DNA of 64,000 nucleotides from Burkholderiaceae bacterium. Its GTDB lineage: Bacteria; Pseudomonadota; Gammaproteobacteria; Burkholderiales; Burkholderiaceae_C. The translations under genes were made by a program, and so were the position numbers. Position 1 is the first letter of the stretch. Every line of letters begins with the position of its first letter. The notes below the pieces were generated by a model. It had not been told where the DNA came from and did no database searches. It saw only the letters and a program-made list of their open reading frames with translations. Of the stretch, positions 1 to 8,824 are shown piece by piece. The stretch spans positions 310,001 through 374,000 of the forward strand of contig CP126124.1 in assembly GCA_030123545.1 (NCBI GenBank), written 5' to 3'.

Positions 1-281
1 ACGGTGAGCCAGGGAAACAACGTGTAGCTCTGGAACACCACGCCGCGGTCCGCGCCTGGGCCTTCGATGGGCTCGCCGTCGAGCAGCACGCTGCCCTCGG
101 TCGGATAGTCCAGCCCCGCGACGATGCGCAGCAGCGTCGACTTGCCGCAGCCCGACGGCCCCAGGATGGTGACGAAGTCGTTCTCCCGCACCTCGAAATC
201 GATCGGCAGCAGCGCCTGTGTGCGCTGGCCGCGCGTGCCCGCGAAGATGCGCGACACGCCGCGAATGGAAAGCTGGCTCAT
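1..281 (-). CDS. ABC transporter ATP-binding protein, SsuB/TauB type (3' part missing at window edge)
   Basis: ATPase subunit of an importer for small oxidised anions such as sulfonates, taurine or nitrate. Only the first 93 residues are present; the gene runs off the left edge. The Walker A motif GPSGCGKST is at residues 41-49 and the Q-loop reads VVFQSYTLFPW near residue 84, the usual form in the nitrate/sulfonate/taurine subfamily. Its ATG overlaps the stop codon of the permease gene by one base (TAATG), so the two are translationally coupled. The substrate cannot be told from the sequence. The signature and Walker B motifs lie outside the window. Confidence 0.93.
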   Translation of the reverse strand, partial: MSQLSIRGVSRIFAGTRGQRTQALLPIDFEVRENDFVTILGPSGCGKSTLLRIVAGLDYPTEGSVLLDGEPIEGPGADRGVVFQSYTLFPWLT

Positions 282-1141
282 TACAGCGTGCTCCAGGTGA
301 AGATCCGGCGATTGAGCGCCTTGAACGCGAAGTCGCAGATCAGGCCGATGACGCCGATCAAAATGATGCCGAAAATGATCTGGCCGGTGTTCAACAGCGC
401 CTGGCTGTCGAGAATCATGTGACCGATCCCCGAAGACGAGCCGATCAGCTCGGCGACGATGACGTAGGTCCAGGCCCAGCCGAGCACTAGGCGCAGCGTT
501 TCGGCGATGTCGGGCGCGGCGCCGGGAATCAACACCCGAAGCACGATACCGCGGCGGTTGGCACCCAGCGTATAGGCTGCCTCGATCAGGTCGCGCCGCG
601 CGCCGCCGACCGTGACGGCCACCATCAGCGTGATCTGGAACACGGCGCCGAGGAAGATGATCAGCAGCTTCTCGACTTCACCGACACCGGCCCAGAGGAT
701 CAGCAGCGGAATAAACGCCGACGCCGGCAGGTAGCGACAGAACGAAACGAACGGTTCGAAGAACGCCTCGATGGTCTTCCAGGTGCCCATCGCGATGCCG
801 AGCGGCACGGCCACCAACGCCGCCAGCGCGAAGCCGCCGAAGACGCGCCAGACGGTCATTGCGACGTCGTAGCTGAAGTTGTACCGGGTGAACAGGTGCA
901 CCCCTTCCCTGACCATCGTGGCCGGGCTCGCGAGAAAGGTCGGCGAGACGAAGCCGCCGAAGGTCACGAAGCCCCACAGACCCACGAAGACCACGAAGAA
1001 GCCCGCCCCGAGCAACCAGCGCGCCCGCGCGCTGGTGGGCTCGAGCGGAGCCAGCCTCCGGCGGCGGCGCGCCACTGGCGCGCCGACTGGGCCGGATCGA
1101 CTTGCAAGCTCGGTGGAGTTCATTGCTGACAGTGCGTCCAT
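281..1141 (-). CDS. ABC transporter permease, SsuC/TauC type
   Basis: Inner-membrane permease of the same importer, 286 residues. After a basic, Arg-rich N-terminus (about residues 20-40) there are roughly six hydrophobic segments. The cytoplasmic EAA loop that docks on the ATPase is visible as EAAYTLGANRRGIVLRVLIPG at about residue 187 onward. The gene lies 15 nt downstream of the binding-protein gene and overlaps the ATPase start by one base, so all three form one operon. A second in-frame ATG six codons downstream is a possible start. Family assignment is firm; the transported substrate is not determined. Confidence 0.93.
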   Translation of the reverse strand: MDALSAMNSTELASRSGPVGAPVARRRRRLAPLEPTSARARWLLGAGFFVVFVGLWGFVTFGGFVSPTFLASPATMVREGVHLFTRYNFSYDVAMTVWRVFGGFALAALVAVPLGIAMGTWKTIEAFFEPFVSFCRYLPASAFIPLLILWAGVGEVEKLLIIFLGAVFQITLMVAVTVGGARRDLIEAAYTLGANRRGIVLRVLIPGAAPDIAETLRLVLGWAWTYVIVAELIGSSSGIGHMILDSQALLNTGQIIFGIILIGVIGLICDFAFKALNRRIFTWSTL

Positions 1142-1156
1142 GAATGCTCGCGACCG

Positions 1157-2122
1157 CTACTTGATGAAGCTCGCGTCGTACATCGCGCTGTAGTCGTCCG
1201 GCGTCTTGCGGATCACGCCGGCCTCGAGCAGGATGGCGCTCGATTCCTTCATGAACGGCACGATGCCGCTGGCGAAGAACTTCTGGTTTTCCGCGCGGTC
1301 CGCCCAGCGCAGATAGGCCGCCGACTTCGCGAACTGCTCGCCGGTCTGCTTGACCGCCGAACCCATGATTTCGTTGGACTTCGTCGGATCCTTCTTGATC
1401 ATGTCGAGCGCTTCGAAATACGACTCGGTCAGCGCCTTCGCCGCCTTCGAATTGGCCTTCAGCCAAGTCGGTGTGCAACCCACGGTGTCCATCACCATCG
1501 GGTAGTCGAGCGTGGTGGCGAGGATCTTGCCGGCGGACGGATTCGCGCGCACGGTGGAGAGATACGGCTCGTACGTCTCGGCGGCATCGATCTGGCCGCT
1601 GATGAAGGCCTGCGCCGCGGCCTGCGGCTCGAGCGAGACGACCTGGATGTCCTTCATGCTCATGCCGTTCTTGTCGAGCATCCAGGCCAATCCGAAGTAG
1701 GGCGAGGTGCCGGGCGCGCTGACACCGACCCGCTTGCCCTTGAGGTCGGCGAAGCTCTTCACGTCGTTGCGCACCGCCAGCCCATCGGCGCCGTACGACT
1801 TGTCCATCTGGAAGATCTGCACGATCGGCACACCGTTGGCGTTCCAGGTAACGTGCGTCTCGACGGTGGTCGCGGCGCACTGGATCGCGCCGGAAGCGAG
1901 CGCGAGCTGCCGGCTCTGCTGCGGGATCATGCGCAGATCGACATCCAGCCCGTTCTTCTTGAAAATGCCGGCCTTGTCGGCCAGCGTGAGCGGCGAAAAC
2001 CCGGTCCAGCCGGACATGCCCAGCGCCACCTTCGTCTCCTGCGCGCTCGCGCTCGTTGCCACACCCGCAAGACATGCGCCCGCCACCAGCATCGAGGCGA
2101 TGCTTCCAGCCCACTTCGTCAT
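1157..2122 (-). CDS. ABC transporter substrate-binding protein, SsuA/NMT1-like
   Basis: Periplasmic binding protein of 321 residues, first gene of the importer operon. The N-terminus is a clear Sec signal peptide (MTKWAGSIAS, hydrophobic core, cleavage near ATSASA-QE). The mature part fits the NMT1/SsuA fold that binds sulfonates, taurine, nitrate or pyrimidine precursors. A GGAG ribosome binding site lies 7 nt upstream of the ATG. The gene is divergent from recQ, with a 330-nt gap holding AT-rich operator-like sequence. The ligand cannot be predicted from sequence alone. Confidence 0.92.
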   Translation of the reverse strand: MTKWAGSIASMLVAGACLAGVATSASAQETKVALGMSGWTGFSPLTLADKAGIFKKNGLDVDLRMIPQQSRQLALASGAIQCAATTVETHVTWNANGVPIVQIFQMDKSYGADGLAVRNDVKSFADLKGKRVGVSAPGTSPYFGLAWMLDKNGMSMKDIQVVSLEPQAAAQAFISGQIDAAETYEPYLSTVRANPSAGKILATTLDYPMVMDTVGCTPTWLKANSKAAKALTESYFEALDMIKKDPTKSNEIMGSAVKQTGEQFAKSAAYLRWADRAENQKFFASGIVPFMKESSAILLEAGVIRKTPDDYSAMYDASFIK

Positions 2123-2452
2123 CGAGATTCTCCTGTTGCGTTACCGAATGACTGTCGCCGCGCCGGACCGCCATTGACGAGCACCAGCGTCGCCGCGAAG
2201 TCTAGGTTCGATGACCATACTTGTATATACTGGTTAACCCTGGTTTACGATTTCGCTTGCCGGATCGCCCTGCTTTCGGGTGAAGGAACCAGGGAATCGA
2301 GCGGCGAAGCTTGTCTAGACATGCGGCGCCCATGCCAACCCGACTGCCGCAGCGAGAGTGCCCTGCAACCTGCGGCGGCCGGGTCGAGGACAATCGGCGG
2401 CGCGAGCCACGGCATTGCCGTGTGCCGCACGCGATCCCGAGCCGCTCCCACC
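2123..2452. other. intergenic region between ABC operon and recQ
   Basis: This 330-nt divergent gap holds the ribosome binding site of the binding-protein gene and an AT-rich block at 2221-2250. In-frame upstream starts for recQ exist here (ATG at 2321, GTG at 2420), so part of it could be coding if recQ starts early. The translated stretch 2321-2452 is Arg/Pro-rich and looks non-conserved. I see no other gene. Confidence 0.5.
2221..2240. promoter_or_regulatory. AT-rich operator-like block
   Basis: The sequence TTGTATATAC is followed by the perfect palindrome GGTTAACC (2232-2239) and then TGGTTTAC. GntR-family regulators often bind TTGTATA-type half-sites, so this may be the operator of the ABC operon. 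No regulator gene lies in the window to the left, so the assignment is inference. Confidence 0.35.
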
Positions 2453-4489
2453 TTGTCGACCCCGAATCCAGAACCCCTTGCCACGGCATCCGAACAGATC
2501 CTGCATCGGGTGTTCGGCTACGCCGCGTTCCGCGGCCCGCAGGCGGCGATCGTCGACCACGTAGCCGGCGGCGGCGATGCGCTGGTGCTGATGCCGACCG
2601 GCGGCGGCAAGAGCCTGTGCTATCAGATTCCGGCGATTTTGCGCGAGCAGCAGGGGCACGGCGTGACGCTGGTGATCTCGCCGCTGATCGCGCTGATGCA
2701 CGACCAGGTCGGCGCACTGCACGAGGCCGGCGTGGCGGCGGCGTTCCTCAACTCCACGCTGGACTGGGAACAGGCGCAAGACATCGAGCGGCGTCTGCTG
2801 GCCGGCCAACTCACGTTGCTGTACGCCGCGCCCGAGCGCGTGACCACGCCGCGTTTTCTGGGCCTGCTGGACACGCTGCAGGCGCACGGGGCGCTGAGCC
2901 TGTTCGCGATCGACGAGGCGCATTGCGTGAGCCAGTGGGGGCACGACTTCCGCCCCGAGTACCGCGCGCTTACCGTGCTGCACGAGCGCTGGCCCGCGGT
3001 GCCGCGCATCGCGCTGACCGCGACCGCCGATGCGACCACGCGCGCCGACATCGTGGAGCGGCTGCAGTTGCAGGACGCGCGGCAGTTCGTCAGCAGCTTC
3101 GACCGGCCGAACATCCGCTACGCGATCGTCGAGAAGAGGGACCCCGCGCGCCAGCTCTTGCAGTTCATCGGGCAGCAGCACGCGGGCCCGGATTCACATG
3201 ACAGCGGCATCGTCTATTGCCAGTCGCGCCGGCGCGTCGAGGAACTCGCCGACACGCTCAGCGCGCACGGGTTGGATGCGCTGCCGTATCACGCGGGCCT
3301 GCCGGCCGACGTGCGCAAGCAGAACCAGGACCGCTTTCTGCGCGACGACGGCGTGGTGATGGTCGCGACCATCGCGTTCGGCATGGGCATCGACAAGCCG
3401 GACGTGCGCTTCGTCGCGCACGTGGACCTGCCGAAAAACATCGAGGGCTATTACCAGGAAACGGGACGCGCCGGCCGGGACGGTGACGCGGCCGATGCCT
3501 GGATGATGGTCGGCCTGCAGGACGTGGTGAATCAGCGCCGCATGATCGACGAGAGCCCGGCCGAGGAAAGCTTCAAGCAGGTGATGCGCGGCAAACTCGA
3601 CGCGCTGCTGGCGCTGGCCGAAGCCACCGGCTGCCGGCGCGCGCGGCTGCTGGCCTATTTCGGCGAGGCATGGCCGCCGGCCGTGGGCGCGGACATCGGC
3701 AACAACAATGCTCTCGATTTGATAGCTGAAAATCCAGATCTCATAAGGACTTCTGGTCAAAAACGTTCAGACATTTCGGGCAACTATGGCTGGCGCGACG
3801 GTGTGCCCTACTGCGGCAACTGCGACAACTGCCTGCAGCCGCCGGCCGTGTGGGACGGCACCGACGCCGCGCGGAAACTCCTGTCCACCGTGTACCGGGC
3901 GCAGCAGACGAGCGGCATCGGCTTCGGCGCCGGTCACCTGATCGACATCCTGCGCGGCAAGGCGACCGACAAGGTGAAGCAGTTCGGCCACGAGCGCATC
4001 AGCACCTTCGGCCTCGGTGCGAATTTGAGCGAGGCGCAGCTGCGCGGCGTGCTGCGCCAGCTGATCGCGATCGGCGCGGTCGCGGTGGACGCGGAGAAGT
4101 TCAACACGCTGCGGCTCACCGGCGGTTCGCGTGCGGTCCTGCGCGGCGAGGTGCCGGTGCGGCTGCGCGAATCGGCATCGACGCCGCGAGCCGGTGTGCG
4201 CAGGCGTGGCCGCGGCGAAGGTCGGGGAGAGGGCCGGACCGCGCCGCCGGCCGCGGCCGCGCTCGACGCTGCGGCGCAGGCACGCTTTTCCGCGCTCAAG
4301 GCCTGGCGCGCCGAGGTCGCGAAGGCGCACAACCTGCCGGCCTACGTGATCTTCCACGACGCGACGCTGGCCGCGATCGCCGAACGCGCGCCGGCCACGC
4401 TGCAAGACCTGCAGGGGATCAGCGGCATCGGGGCGAGGAAGCTCGAGGCCTACGGCGATGCGGTGCTGCAGGTCTGCGCGGCGTACTGA
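2453..4489 (+). CDS. recQ: ATP-dependent DNA helicase RecQ, with a ~43-residue insert in the zinc-binding subdomain
   Basis: 3'-5' helicase for recombination and replication-fork repair. Motifs in order: Walker A TGGGKSLCYQ, DEAH box (DEAHCVSQWGHDFRPEY), ALTATAD, and VATIAFGMGIDKPDVR with ETGRAGRDG. Then come the zinc-binding cysteines, a winged-helix RQC region and a C-terminal HRDC domain after an Arg/Gly linker. I chose the TTG at 2453 because the protein then starts just before the conserved ILHRVFGYAAFRGPQ; ATG 2321 or GTG 2420 are possible. The length is 678 aa. The first zinc Cys (394) and the CGNCDNC cluster (454-460) are 60 residues apart, against 17 in E. coli RecQ. The extra piece is encoded by unusually AT-rich DNA that contains an intergenic repeat. 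All catalytic motifs are intact. Confidence 0.95.
   Translation: MSTPNPEPLATASEQILHRVFGYAAFRGPQAAIVDHVAGGGDALVLMPTGGGKSLCYQIPAILREQQGHGVTLVISPLIALMHDQVGALHEAGVAAAFLNSTLDWEQAQDIERRLLAGQLTLLYAAPERVTTPRFLGLLDTLQAHGALSLFAIDEAHCVSQWGHDFRPEYRALTVLHERWPAVPRIALTATADATTRADIVERLQLQDARQFVSSFDRPNIRYAIVEKRDPARQLLQFIGQQHAGPDSHDSGIVYCQSRRRVEELADTLSAHGLDALPYHAGLPADVRKQNQDRFLRDDGVVMVATIAFGMGIDKPDVRFVAHVDLPKNIEGYYQETGRAGRDGDAADAWMMVGLQDVVNQRRMIDESPAEESFKQVMRGKLDALLALAEATGCRRARLLAYFGEAWPPAVGADIGNNNALDLIAENPDLIRTSGQKRSDISGNYGWRDGVPYCGNCDNCLQPPAVWDGTDAARKLLSTVYRAQQTSGIGFGAGHLIDILRGKATDKVKQFGHERISTFGLGANLSEAQLRGVLRQLIAIGAVAVDAEKFNTLRLTGGSRAVLRGEVPVRLRESASTPRAGVRRRGRGEGRGEGRTAPPAAAALDAAAQARFSALKAWRAEVAKAHNLPAYVIFHDATLAAIAERAPATLQDLQGISGIGARKLEAYGDAVLQVCAAY
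3710..3766 (+). repeat. 17-nt dyad plus hairpin tail inserted in frame in recQ
   Basis: The core at 3710-3726 (GCTCTCGATTTGATAGC) matches the 17-nt dyad found at eight other places in this window (consensus GCTAY-N7-ATAGC). It is followed by an AT-rich tail with a short inverted repeat CCAGA...TCTGG. The whole block is translated in frame within RecQ, residues about 420-438. Base composition drops sharply from the flanking GC-rich codons. It is the only copy I saw inside a gene. Confidence 0.7.
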
Positions 4490-4501
4490 AAATATCGATC
4501 G

Positions 4502-4535
4502 AATACGGCAGAGACCCTTGTTCACTCTGCGTATT
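4502..4535. terminator. possible bidirectional terminator hairpin between recQ and the AAA+ gene
   Basis: An imperfect inverted repeat pairs AATACGGCAGAG (4502-4513) with CTCTGCGTATT (4525-4535), leaving one bulged base. It sits between two convergent genes, 13 nt after the recQ stop, and is followed by a TTTTTT run within the adjacent dyad. Position and shape suit a terminator; it may also simply be the second hairpin of the repeat element. Confidence 0.4.
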
Positions 4536-4537
4536 GC

Positions 4538-4554
4538 GCTATTTTTTCGATAGC
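4538..4554. repeat. 17-nt intergenic dyad, copy 2
   Basis: GCTATTTTTTCGATAGC, a member of the window's nine-copy dyad family, placed between the convergent recQ and AAA+ genes. Confidence 0.65.
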
Positions 4555-4594
4555 AATTCGGCGCTGTGCCGCGCAAGAGCGGCTGCACTGTCGC

Positions 4595-6910
4595 CTACTG
4601 CAGAAACCCCATGCTCCGCGCCTCTCGCACCTCGGGCTTGATGCGGTGCTCGGCCTCTAGCTGCGTCAGGAATTCGTCGGCGCTGAACTCGGCCGCGAGG
4701 ATTTCGATCTGGCGCTTCACCGCGGCGAAATCGCCCGGGCACAGTTGATCGAGCGCGGAGAGGCGCCGCGCGAACGCGGGCGTGAGCCGCGCCGCATCGC
4801 CCGCCAGCGCCTCGGTCACGAACATGCGCTCGCGCTGCTCAGGCAGCAGCGGCTTGAACTTGATCTTGAACGTGAAGCGCCGCAGCGCCGCCTGGTCGAT
4901 GCGGTCCAGCAGGTTCGTGGTGCAGACGAAGATGCCGCGAAAGCGCTCCATGCCCTGCAGCATCTCGTTGACCTCGGTCACCTCGTAGGTGCGCTGCGCG
5001 CCGCGCCGATCCTGCAGGAAGCTGTCGGCCTCGTCGAGCAGCAGCACCGCGCGCTCGGCCTCGGCCTCGCGGAACATCGCCGCCATGTTCTGCTCGGTCT
5101 CGCCGACATACTTGCTCATCAGGTCGCTCGCCTGCTTGATGATCAGCGGCTGCGCCAACGTCTTCGCGATGTGCTCGGCCAGCGCGGTCTTGCCGGTGCC
5201 GGGCGCGCCGTAGAAGCACAGCGTGCCGTGGCCGCGCGCGCGCAGCGCGTCGACCATGCGCGGAATCTCGAAACGCGACTCGACATTGAGCATCGCCAGG
5301 TCGTAGGTGGTGACCGACGGGCGCGCAGCCACGGCCTCGTCCGGGTTGCCCAGCGCCGCGTCGGCGTTGCGCAGCTGGCGCTCGATCAGCGCCTCGACGT
5401 CGTGGCCCTCGGCTTGCGCCAGGCCGGCAAAGCGCACCGCGGTGCGGATCTGCGCGGGCGTCAGGCCGCGGCGCTCGGTGAGCTTCGCGACCAGTGCGTC
5501 GCTGACCGCGACGCCGGCAAGCGTCTTACGCACCAGCTGCTCGCGCGCGCCGGGCGGCGGACTCTTCAGCTCCAGGTGGTACGCGAAGCGGCGCCGAAAC
5601 GCCGGATCGATCTGCTCGACCCGGTTCGTGACCCAGATCGTCGGCACCGGGTTCGATTCGAGAATCTGGTTCACCCAGGCCTTGCCGTTCACGCTGTGGC
5701 CGACCGCTGCGGCGAGCGCCTGCTGCTCCTGGCGCGCCATCAGGCTGGCGGCGTCGACGCTGACCGCGGGGAACACGTCCTCGACCTCGTCGAACAGCAG
5801 CGCGACCTGGCGGCTGCCCTTGAGGAACACCTGCGCGATCTGCAGCGACCGGTAGCGGTCGCGACCGGACAGCGAGTTGCCGTCGCGGTCCGCGTATTCG
5901 ACCTCGAACAGCTCGAGTTCGGCCGTCTGCGCCACCACCTTCGCCAGCTCGGTCTTGCCGGTGCCCGGCGGGCCGTACAGCAGCACGTTGACGCCCGGCT
6001 CGTGGCGCTCGACCGCGTTGCGCAGCAGCGCGCACAGCACCTGCAGGTCGTCCTTCGCGAACGGGAAGTCGCTTGGGGCCAGTTGCGACTTGGTCGCGGG
6101 CCGGGTGAACACCGCCATCAACTCGTTCTGGCTGCGGTACTCACGCATCAGCACCGGCGGCAGCTTTTCGCTGACCTTCATCAGGTCGGCCAGATCGGTG
6201 ATGTTGTGCTCGGAGATCAGGTTCTCGACCAGGCCGATGCGCTCGAGCCGCGAGCCGGCGCGCAGCGCCTCGCCGACCTCGGTCGCGTTCACGCCGGCGA
6301 TCTCGGCGAGTGCCGCATAGGCCTCGGGCGCGTTGTTGACCTTGAACTCGACCAGCAGGCTGCGCAGGTCGCGCTGGTAGCGCGCCAGCGTGCCGTACAG
6401 CAGCAGCGCGCGCTCGGCGCGATTGAGCTGCAGCAGGTTCGCCAGCGCGTCGATGTTCTTCTCGACCAGCGTGCTCTGCTTCTTCAGCGCATGGGTCAGC
6501 CACGCGCCGGTCACCGCCAGCACCGACAGCAGATCCTTGGGCTGGTCCTTCGCGTATTCGTCGAGATAGAAGAACAGCGTGCCCTCTTCGTAAGGGCCGC
6601 GCCAGACCGCGTGCCGCTCCATGAAGTCAAGGTGAGCGAGTTGCTCGTGGCCGCGCCAGAATTCGTTGTCCTTGCAGCGGCGCGCGAGGAATTCGCGCAC
6701 GCGCGCGAGCACCGGCACCGGCCACACCAGATGCCGCCCGGACAGCGACAGCAGGCCGTTCAGGTCACGCCGCACGTTGAATTTCGCGCCCTGCTTGGCC
6801 GCCAGCGTCAGCACGAAATGCGAGCACATGAGGTCGAGCACCGGCGCTCCTTTCAGGCCCGGGGACGGGATCAGCTGAGAATCTTTCAAATCAACCAAGC
6901 GCTTGACCAT
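4595..6910 (-). CDS. tandem AAA+ ATPase of unknown role
   Basis: A 771-residue cytoplasmic protein with two AAA+ modules. The first has Walker A GPPGTGKTE at 313-320 and Walker B LLFDEVED at 371-378. The second has Walker A GAPGTGKTA at 568-575 and Walker B LLLDEADS at 623-630. Arginine pairs (AFRRRF, ALRRF) sit at the usual Arg-finger positions. The N-terminal 300 residues have no motif I recognise. The start at 6910 has a GGAGG site 6 nt upstream; an ATG at 6964 has none. It is a stand-alone gene, divergent from threonine ammonia-lyase. The layout recalls Cdc48-like double-ring ATPases, but homology to a characterised unfoldase is not evident. Function unknown. Confidence 0.85.
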   Translation of the reverse strand: MVKRLVDLKDSQLIPSPGLKGAPVLDLMCSHFVLTLAAKQGAKFNVRRDLNGLLSLSGRHLVWPVPVLARVREFLARRCKDNEFWRGHEQLAHLDFMERHAVWRGPYEEGTLFFYLDEYAKDQPKDLLSVLAVTGAWLTHALKKQSTLVEKNIDALANLLQLNRAERALLLYGTLARYQRDLRSLLVEFKVNNAPEAYAALAEIAGVNATEVGEALRAGSRLERIGLVENLISEHNITDLADLMKVSEKLPPVLMREYRSQNELMAVFTRPATKSQLAPSDFPFAKDDLQVLCALLRNAVERHEPGVNVLLYGPPGTGKTELAKVVAQTAELELFEVEYADRDGNSLSGRDRYRSLQIAQVFLKGSRQVALLFDEVEDVFPAVSVDAASLMARQEQQALAAAVGHSVNGKAWVNQILESNPVPTIWVTNRVEQIDPAFRRRFAYHLELKSPPPGAREQLVRKTLAGVAVSDALVAKLTERRGLTPAQIRTAVRFAGLAQAEGHDVEALIERQLRNADAALGNPDEAVAARPSVTTYDLAMLNVESRFEIPRMVDALRARGHGTLCFYGAPGTGKTALAEHIAKTLAQPLIIKQASDLMSKYVGETEQNMAAMFREAEAERAVLLLDEADSFLQDRRGAQRTYEVTEVNEMLQGMERFRGIFVCTTNLLDRIDQAALRRFTFKIKFKPLLPEQRERMFVTEALAGDAARLTPAFARRLSALDQLCPGDFAAVKRQIEILAAEFSADEFLTQLEAEHRIKPEVREARSMGFLQ

Positions 6911-7023
6911 GACGGCCTCCAGCGACGACAGTGCCGTTGCACGATAACGCAGACCGCCGGCCATGGGAAGACACCCCCGGAAATTGGCGGGGCGGCCACC
7001 GAGATATGCCCGAGAATCGTGAA

Positions 7024-8226
7024 ATGATCGACATCACCGCCATACGAGATGCCGCCGCGCGGCTTTCGGGACAGGTTCTGAACACGCCGTGCGTGGAATC
7101 GAAGACGCTGTCCGAAGTCACCGGCGCGCAGGTGTTCCTGAAGTTCGAGAACCTGCAGTTCACCGCGTCGTTCAAGGAGCGCGGCGCGTGCAACAAGCTC
7201 AGCCAGCTTTCGGCCGACGAGCGCGCGCGCGGCGTGGTCGCGATGAGCGCCGGCAACCACGCGCAGGGCGTGGCCTACCACGCGCAGCGGCTCGGCCTGC
7301 GCGCGGTGATCGTGATGCCGCGCTTCACGCCGGGCGTGAAGGTCGCGCGCACGCGCAGCTTCGGCGCCGAGGTGGTGCTGCACGGCGACACGCTGGAGGA
7401 AGCAAGCAGCCACGCTCATCGGCTGGCGACCGAGCAGAAGCTGACTTTCATCCATCCGTACGACGACGAAGCGATCGCCGCCGGGCAGGGCACGATCGGC
7501 CTGGAAATGATCGAGGCCGTGCCGACGCTCGATACGCTGGTGATCGCGGTCGGCGGCGGCGGGCTGATCGCCGGCATCGCGACCGCGGCGAAGGCGATGA
7601 AGCCCGGCGTCGAGGTGGTCGGCGTGCAGACCGCGCGCTTTCCGGCGATGGTCAACGCGATCAAGGGCAGCCACCTGCCGCAGGGGGCAAGCACGATCGC
7701 CGAAGGCATCGCGGTCGGCGCGCCGGGCCGGATCACGCAGGAAATCATCCGCGACAAGGTCGACGACCTGCTGCTGGTCGACGAGGGCGACATCGAACAG
7801 GCGGTGCTGATGCTGCTCGAGATCGAGAAGACCGTGGTCGAGGGCGCCGGCGCGGTCGGACTGGCCGCGCTGCTCAAGCACCCGGACCGGTTTCGCGGCC
7901 GCCGCGTCGGCCTGGTGCTGTGCGGCGGCAATATCGACCCGCTGCTGCTGGCCGCGATCATCGAGCGCGGCATGGCGCGCGCCGGGCGGCTGGCGCGCAT
8001 CCGCGTCAGCGCGCGCGACATCCCCGGCGTGCTGGCGCGCATCACCGGCGTGGTCGCCGATGCCGGCGCGAACATCGACGAGGTGCATCACCAGCGCGCG
8101 TTCTCCACGCTGTCGGCGCAGAACGTCGAGATCGAGCTGGTGCTGCAAACGCGCGGGCGCGAACACATCGCCGACGTGCTGGCCGCGCTGCAGGCTGCCG
8201 GCCTGTCGGCCGAGGAGCAGAGATGA
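7024..8226 (+). CDS. threonine ammonia-lyase with C-terminal ACT domain
   Basis: PLP enzyme converting L-threonine to 2-oxobutanoate and ammonia, the first step toward isoleucine or threonine catabolism. The PLP lysine is K51 in SFKERGACNK. SAGNHAQGVAYHA contacts the cofactor and the glycine loop GGGGLIAGI binds its phosphate. Residues from about 325 onward form a single ACT domain (IRVSARDIPGVLARITGVVADAGANI), so effector control is likely. At 400 residues it matches the short TdcB/IlvA-like class rather than the 500-residue IlvA with two ACT domains. I chose ATG 7024; ATG 7006 is possible. Confidence 0.93.
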   Translation: MIDITAIRDAAARLSGQVLNTPCVESKTLSEVTGAQVFLKFENLQFTASFKERGACNKLSQLSADERARGVVAMSAGNHAQGVAYHAQRLGLRAVIVMPRFTPGVKVARTRSFGAEVVLHGDTLEEASSHAHRLATEQKLTFIHPYDDEAIAAGQGTIGLEMIEAVPTLDTLVIAVGGGGLIAGIATAAKAMKPGVEVVGVQTARFPAMVNAIKGSHLPQGASTIAEGIAVGAPGRITQEIIRDKVDDLLLVDEGDIEQAVLMLLEIEKTVVEGAGAVGLAALLKHPDRFRGRRVGLVLCGGNIDPLLLAAIIERGMARAGRLARIRVSARDIPGVLARITGVVADAGANIDEVHHQRAFSTLSAQNVEIELVLQTRGREHIADVLAALQAAGLSAEEQR

Positions 8227-8301
8227 AACCCCCAGGCTGCCCGCTGCGCGCGTCGCGAGGCCGGCGCTAGAATGGGCCCTCGCAGCAGAACACGAACCGC
8301 C

Positions 8302-8466
8302 ATGGCCAGCCCCGACACTCATACCAGCACCCCCGCCAGCGAGCAGCCCGGCGCGGAGGACCATGATCCGTTGGACGAAATCATGCCGGCGATCCCGTTC
8401 GTGATTCCGATTGCCGGCGGCATCATGATCTTCCTGATTGCGATGATCGCGATTACCATGGCTTGA
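8302..8466 (+). CDS. small single-helix membrane protein
   Basis: A 54-residue peptide with a polar, acidic N-terminal half (DTHTSTPASEQPGAEDHDP) and a C-terminal hydrophobic helix (AIPFVIPIAGGIMIFLIAM...). A TAGAAT -10-like box lies at 8268-8273, which would start transcription just before this ATG and makes the longer start at 8272 less likely. The gene lies 75 nt after threonine ammonia-lyase on the same strand. I do not recognise a function. The codon composition fits real coding sequence but the evidence is modest. Confidence 0.55.
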   Translation: MASPDTHTSTPASEQPGAEDHDPLDEIMPAIPFVIPIAGGIMIFLIAMIAITMA

Positions 8467-8824
8467 ATGGGCCACAAGCCGGCACCAGTCATGTGCCGTG
8501 CGCTACGTATTCAATAGCATTCGAAAACGGCGTCGCAATCGCTGCACTGCGGGACGCCGGCGCGAGCGGCCAATGCCGCTCGGACTTGCCCCTGGGTTGC
8601 GCGGGCTCGTCGACGGCGCCGCCGTGATGATGACGGCCCGATTTCCTAAAATGCCAAATCGGCCAGGCGTCCGGACCGGAAGCAAGCCGGACCGCGAACT
8701 GGCCGAGATTGCATGGACCCCCAGCCGAAACGACGCTCCGGGAAACAGGCTCTGAGCTTGCGCAGCCGTTTTCTCAAAGGCCAGCGCCTTTGACAAGACG
8801 ATTTTCAACTCGAGGAAGCTTTCC
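8467..8824. other. intergenic region upstream of pckG
   Basis: This 358-nt gap contains one copy of the 17-nt dyad at 8502-8518 (GCTACGTATTCAATAGC) and a TAAAAT -10-like box near 8648 that could serve pckG. The ribosome binding site GAGGAAG of pckG closes the region. An open frame of 85 codons crosses it but shows no conserved features, and I do not call it a gene. Confidence 0.5.
8502..8518. repeat. 17-nt intergenic dyad, copy 3
   Basis: GCTACGTATTCAATAGC, member of the nine-copy dyad family, 36 nt after the small membrane protein gene. Confidence 0.6.

Noticed and set aside
4745..7027. 760-codon plus-strand open frame opposite the AAA+ ATPase gene
   Set aside because: It is antisense to a gene with clear AAA+ motifs. 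It is Arg/Leu/Gln/His-rich low-complexity translation, as expected for the complement of high-GC coding DNA.
8498..8755. 85-codon open frame upstream of pckG
   Set aside because: No ribosome binding site, it starts within a dyad repeat, and the peptide is Arg-rich without features; it is probably leader DNA.
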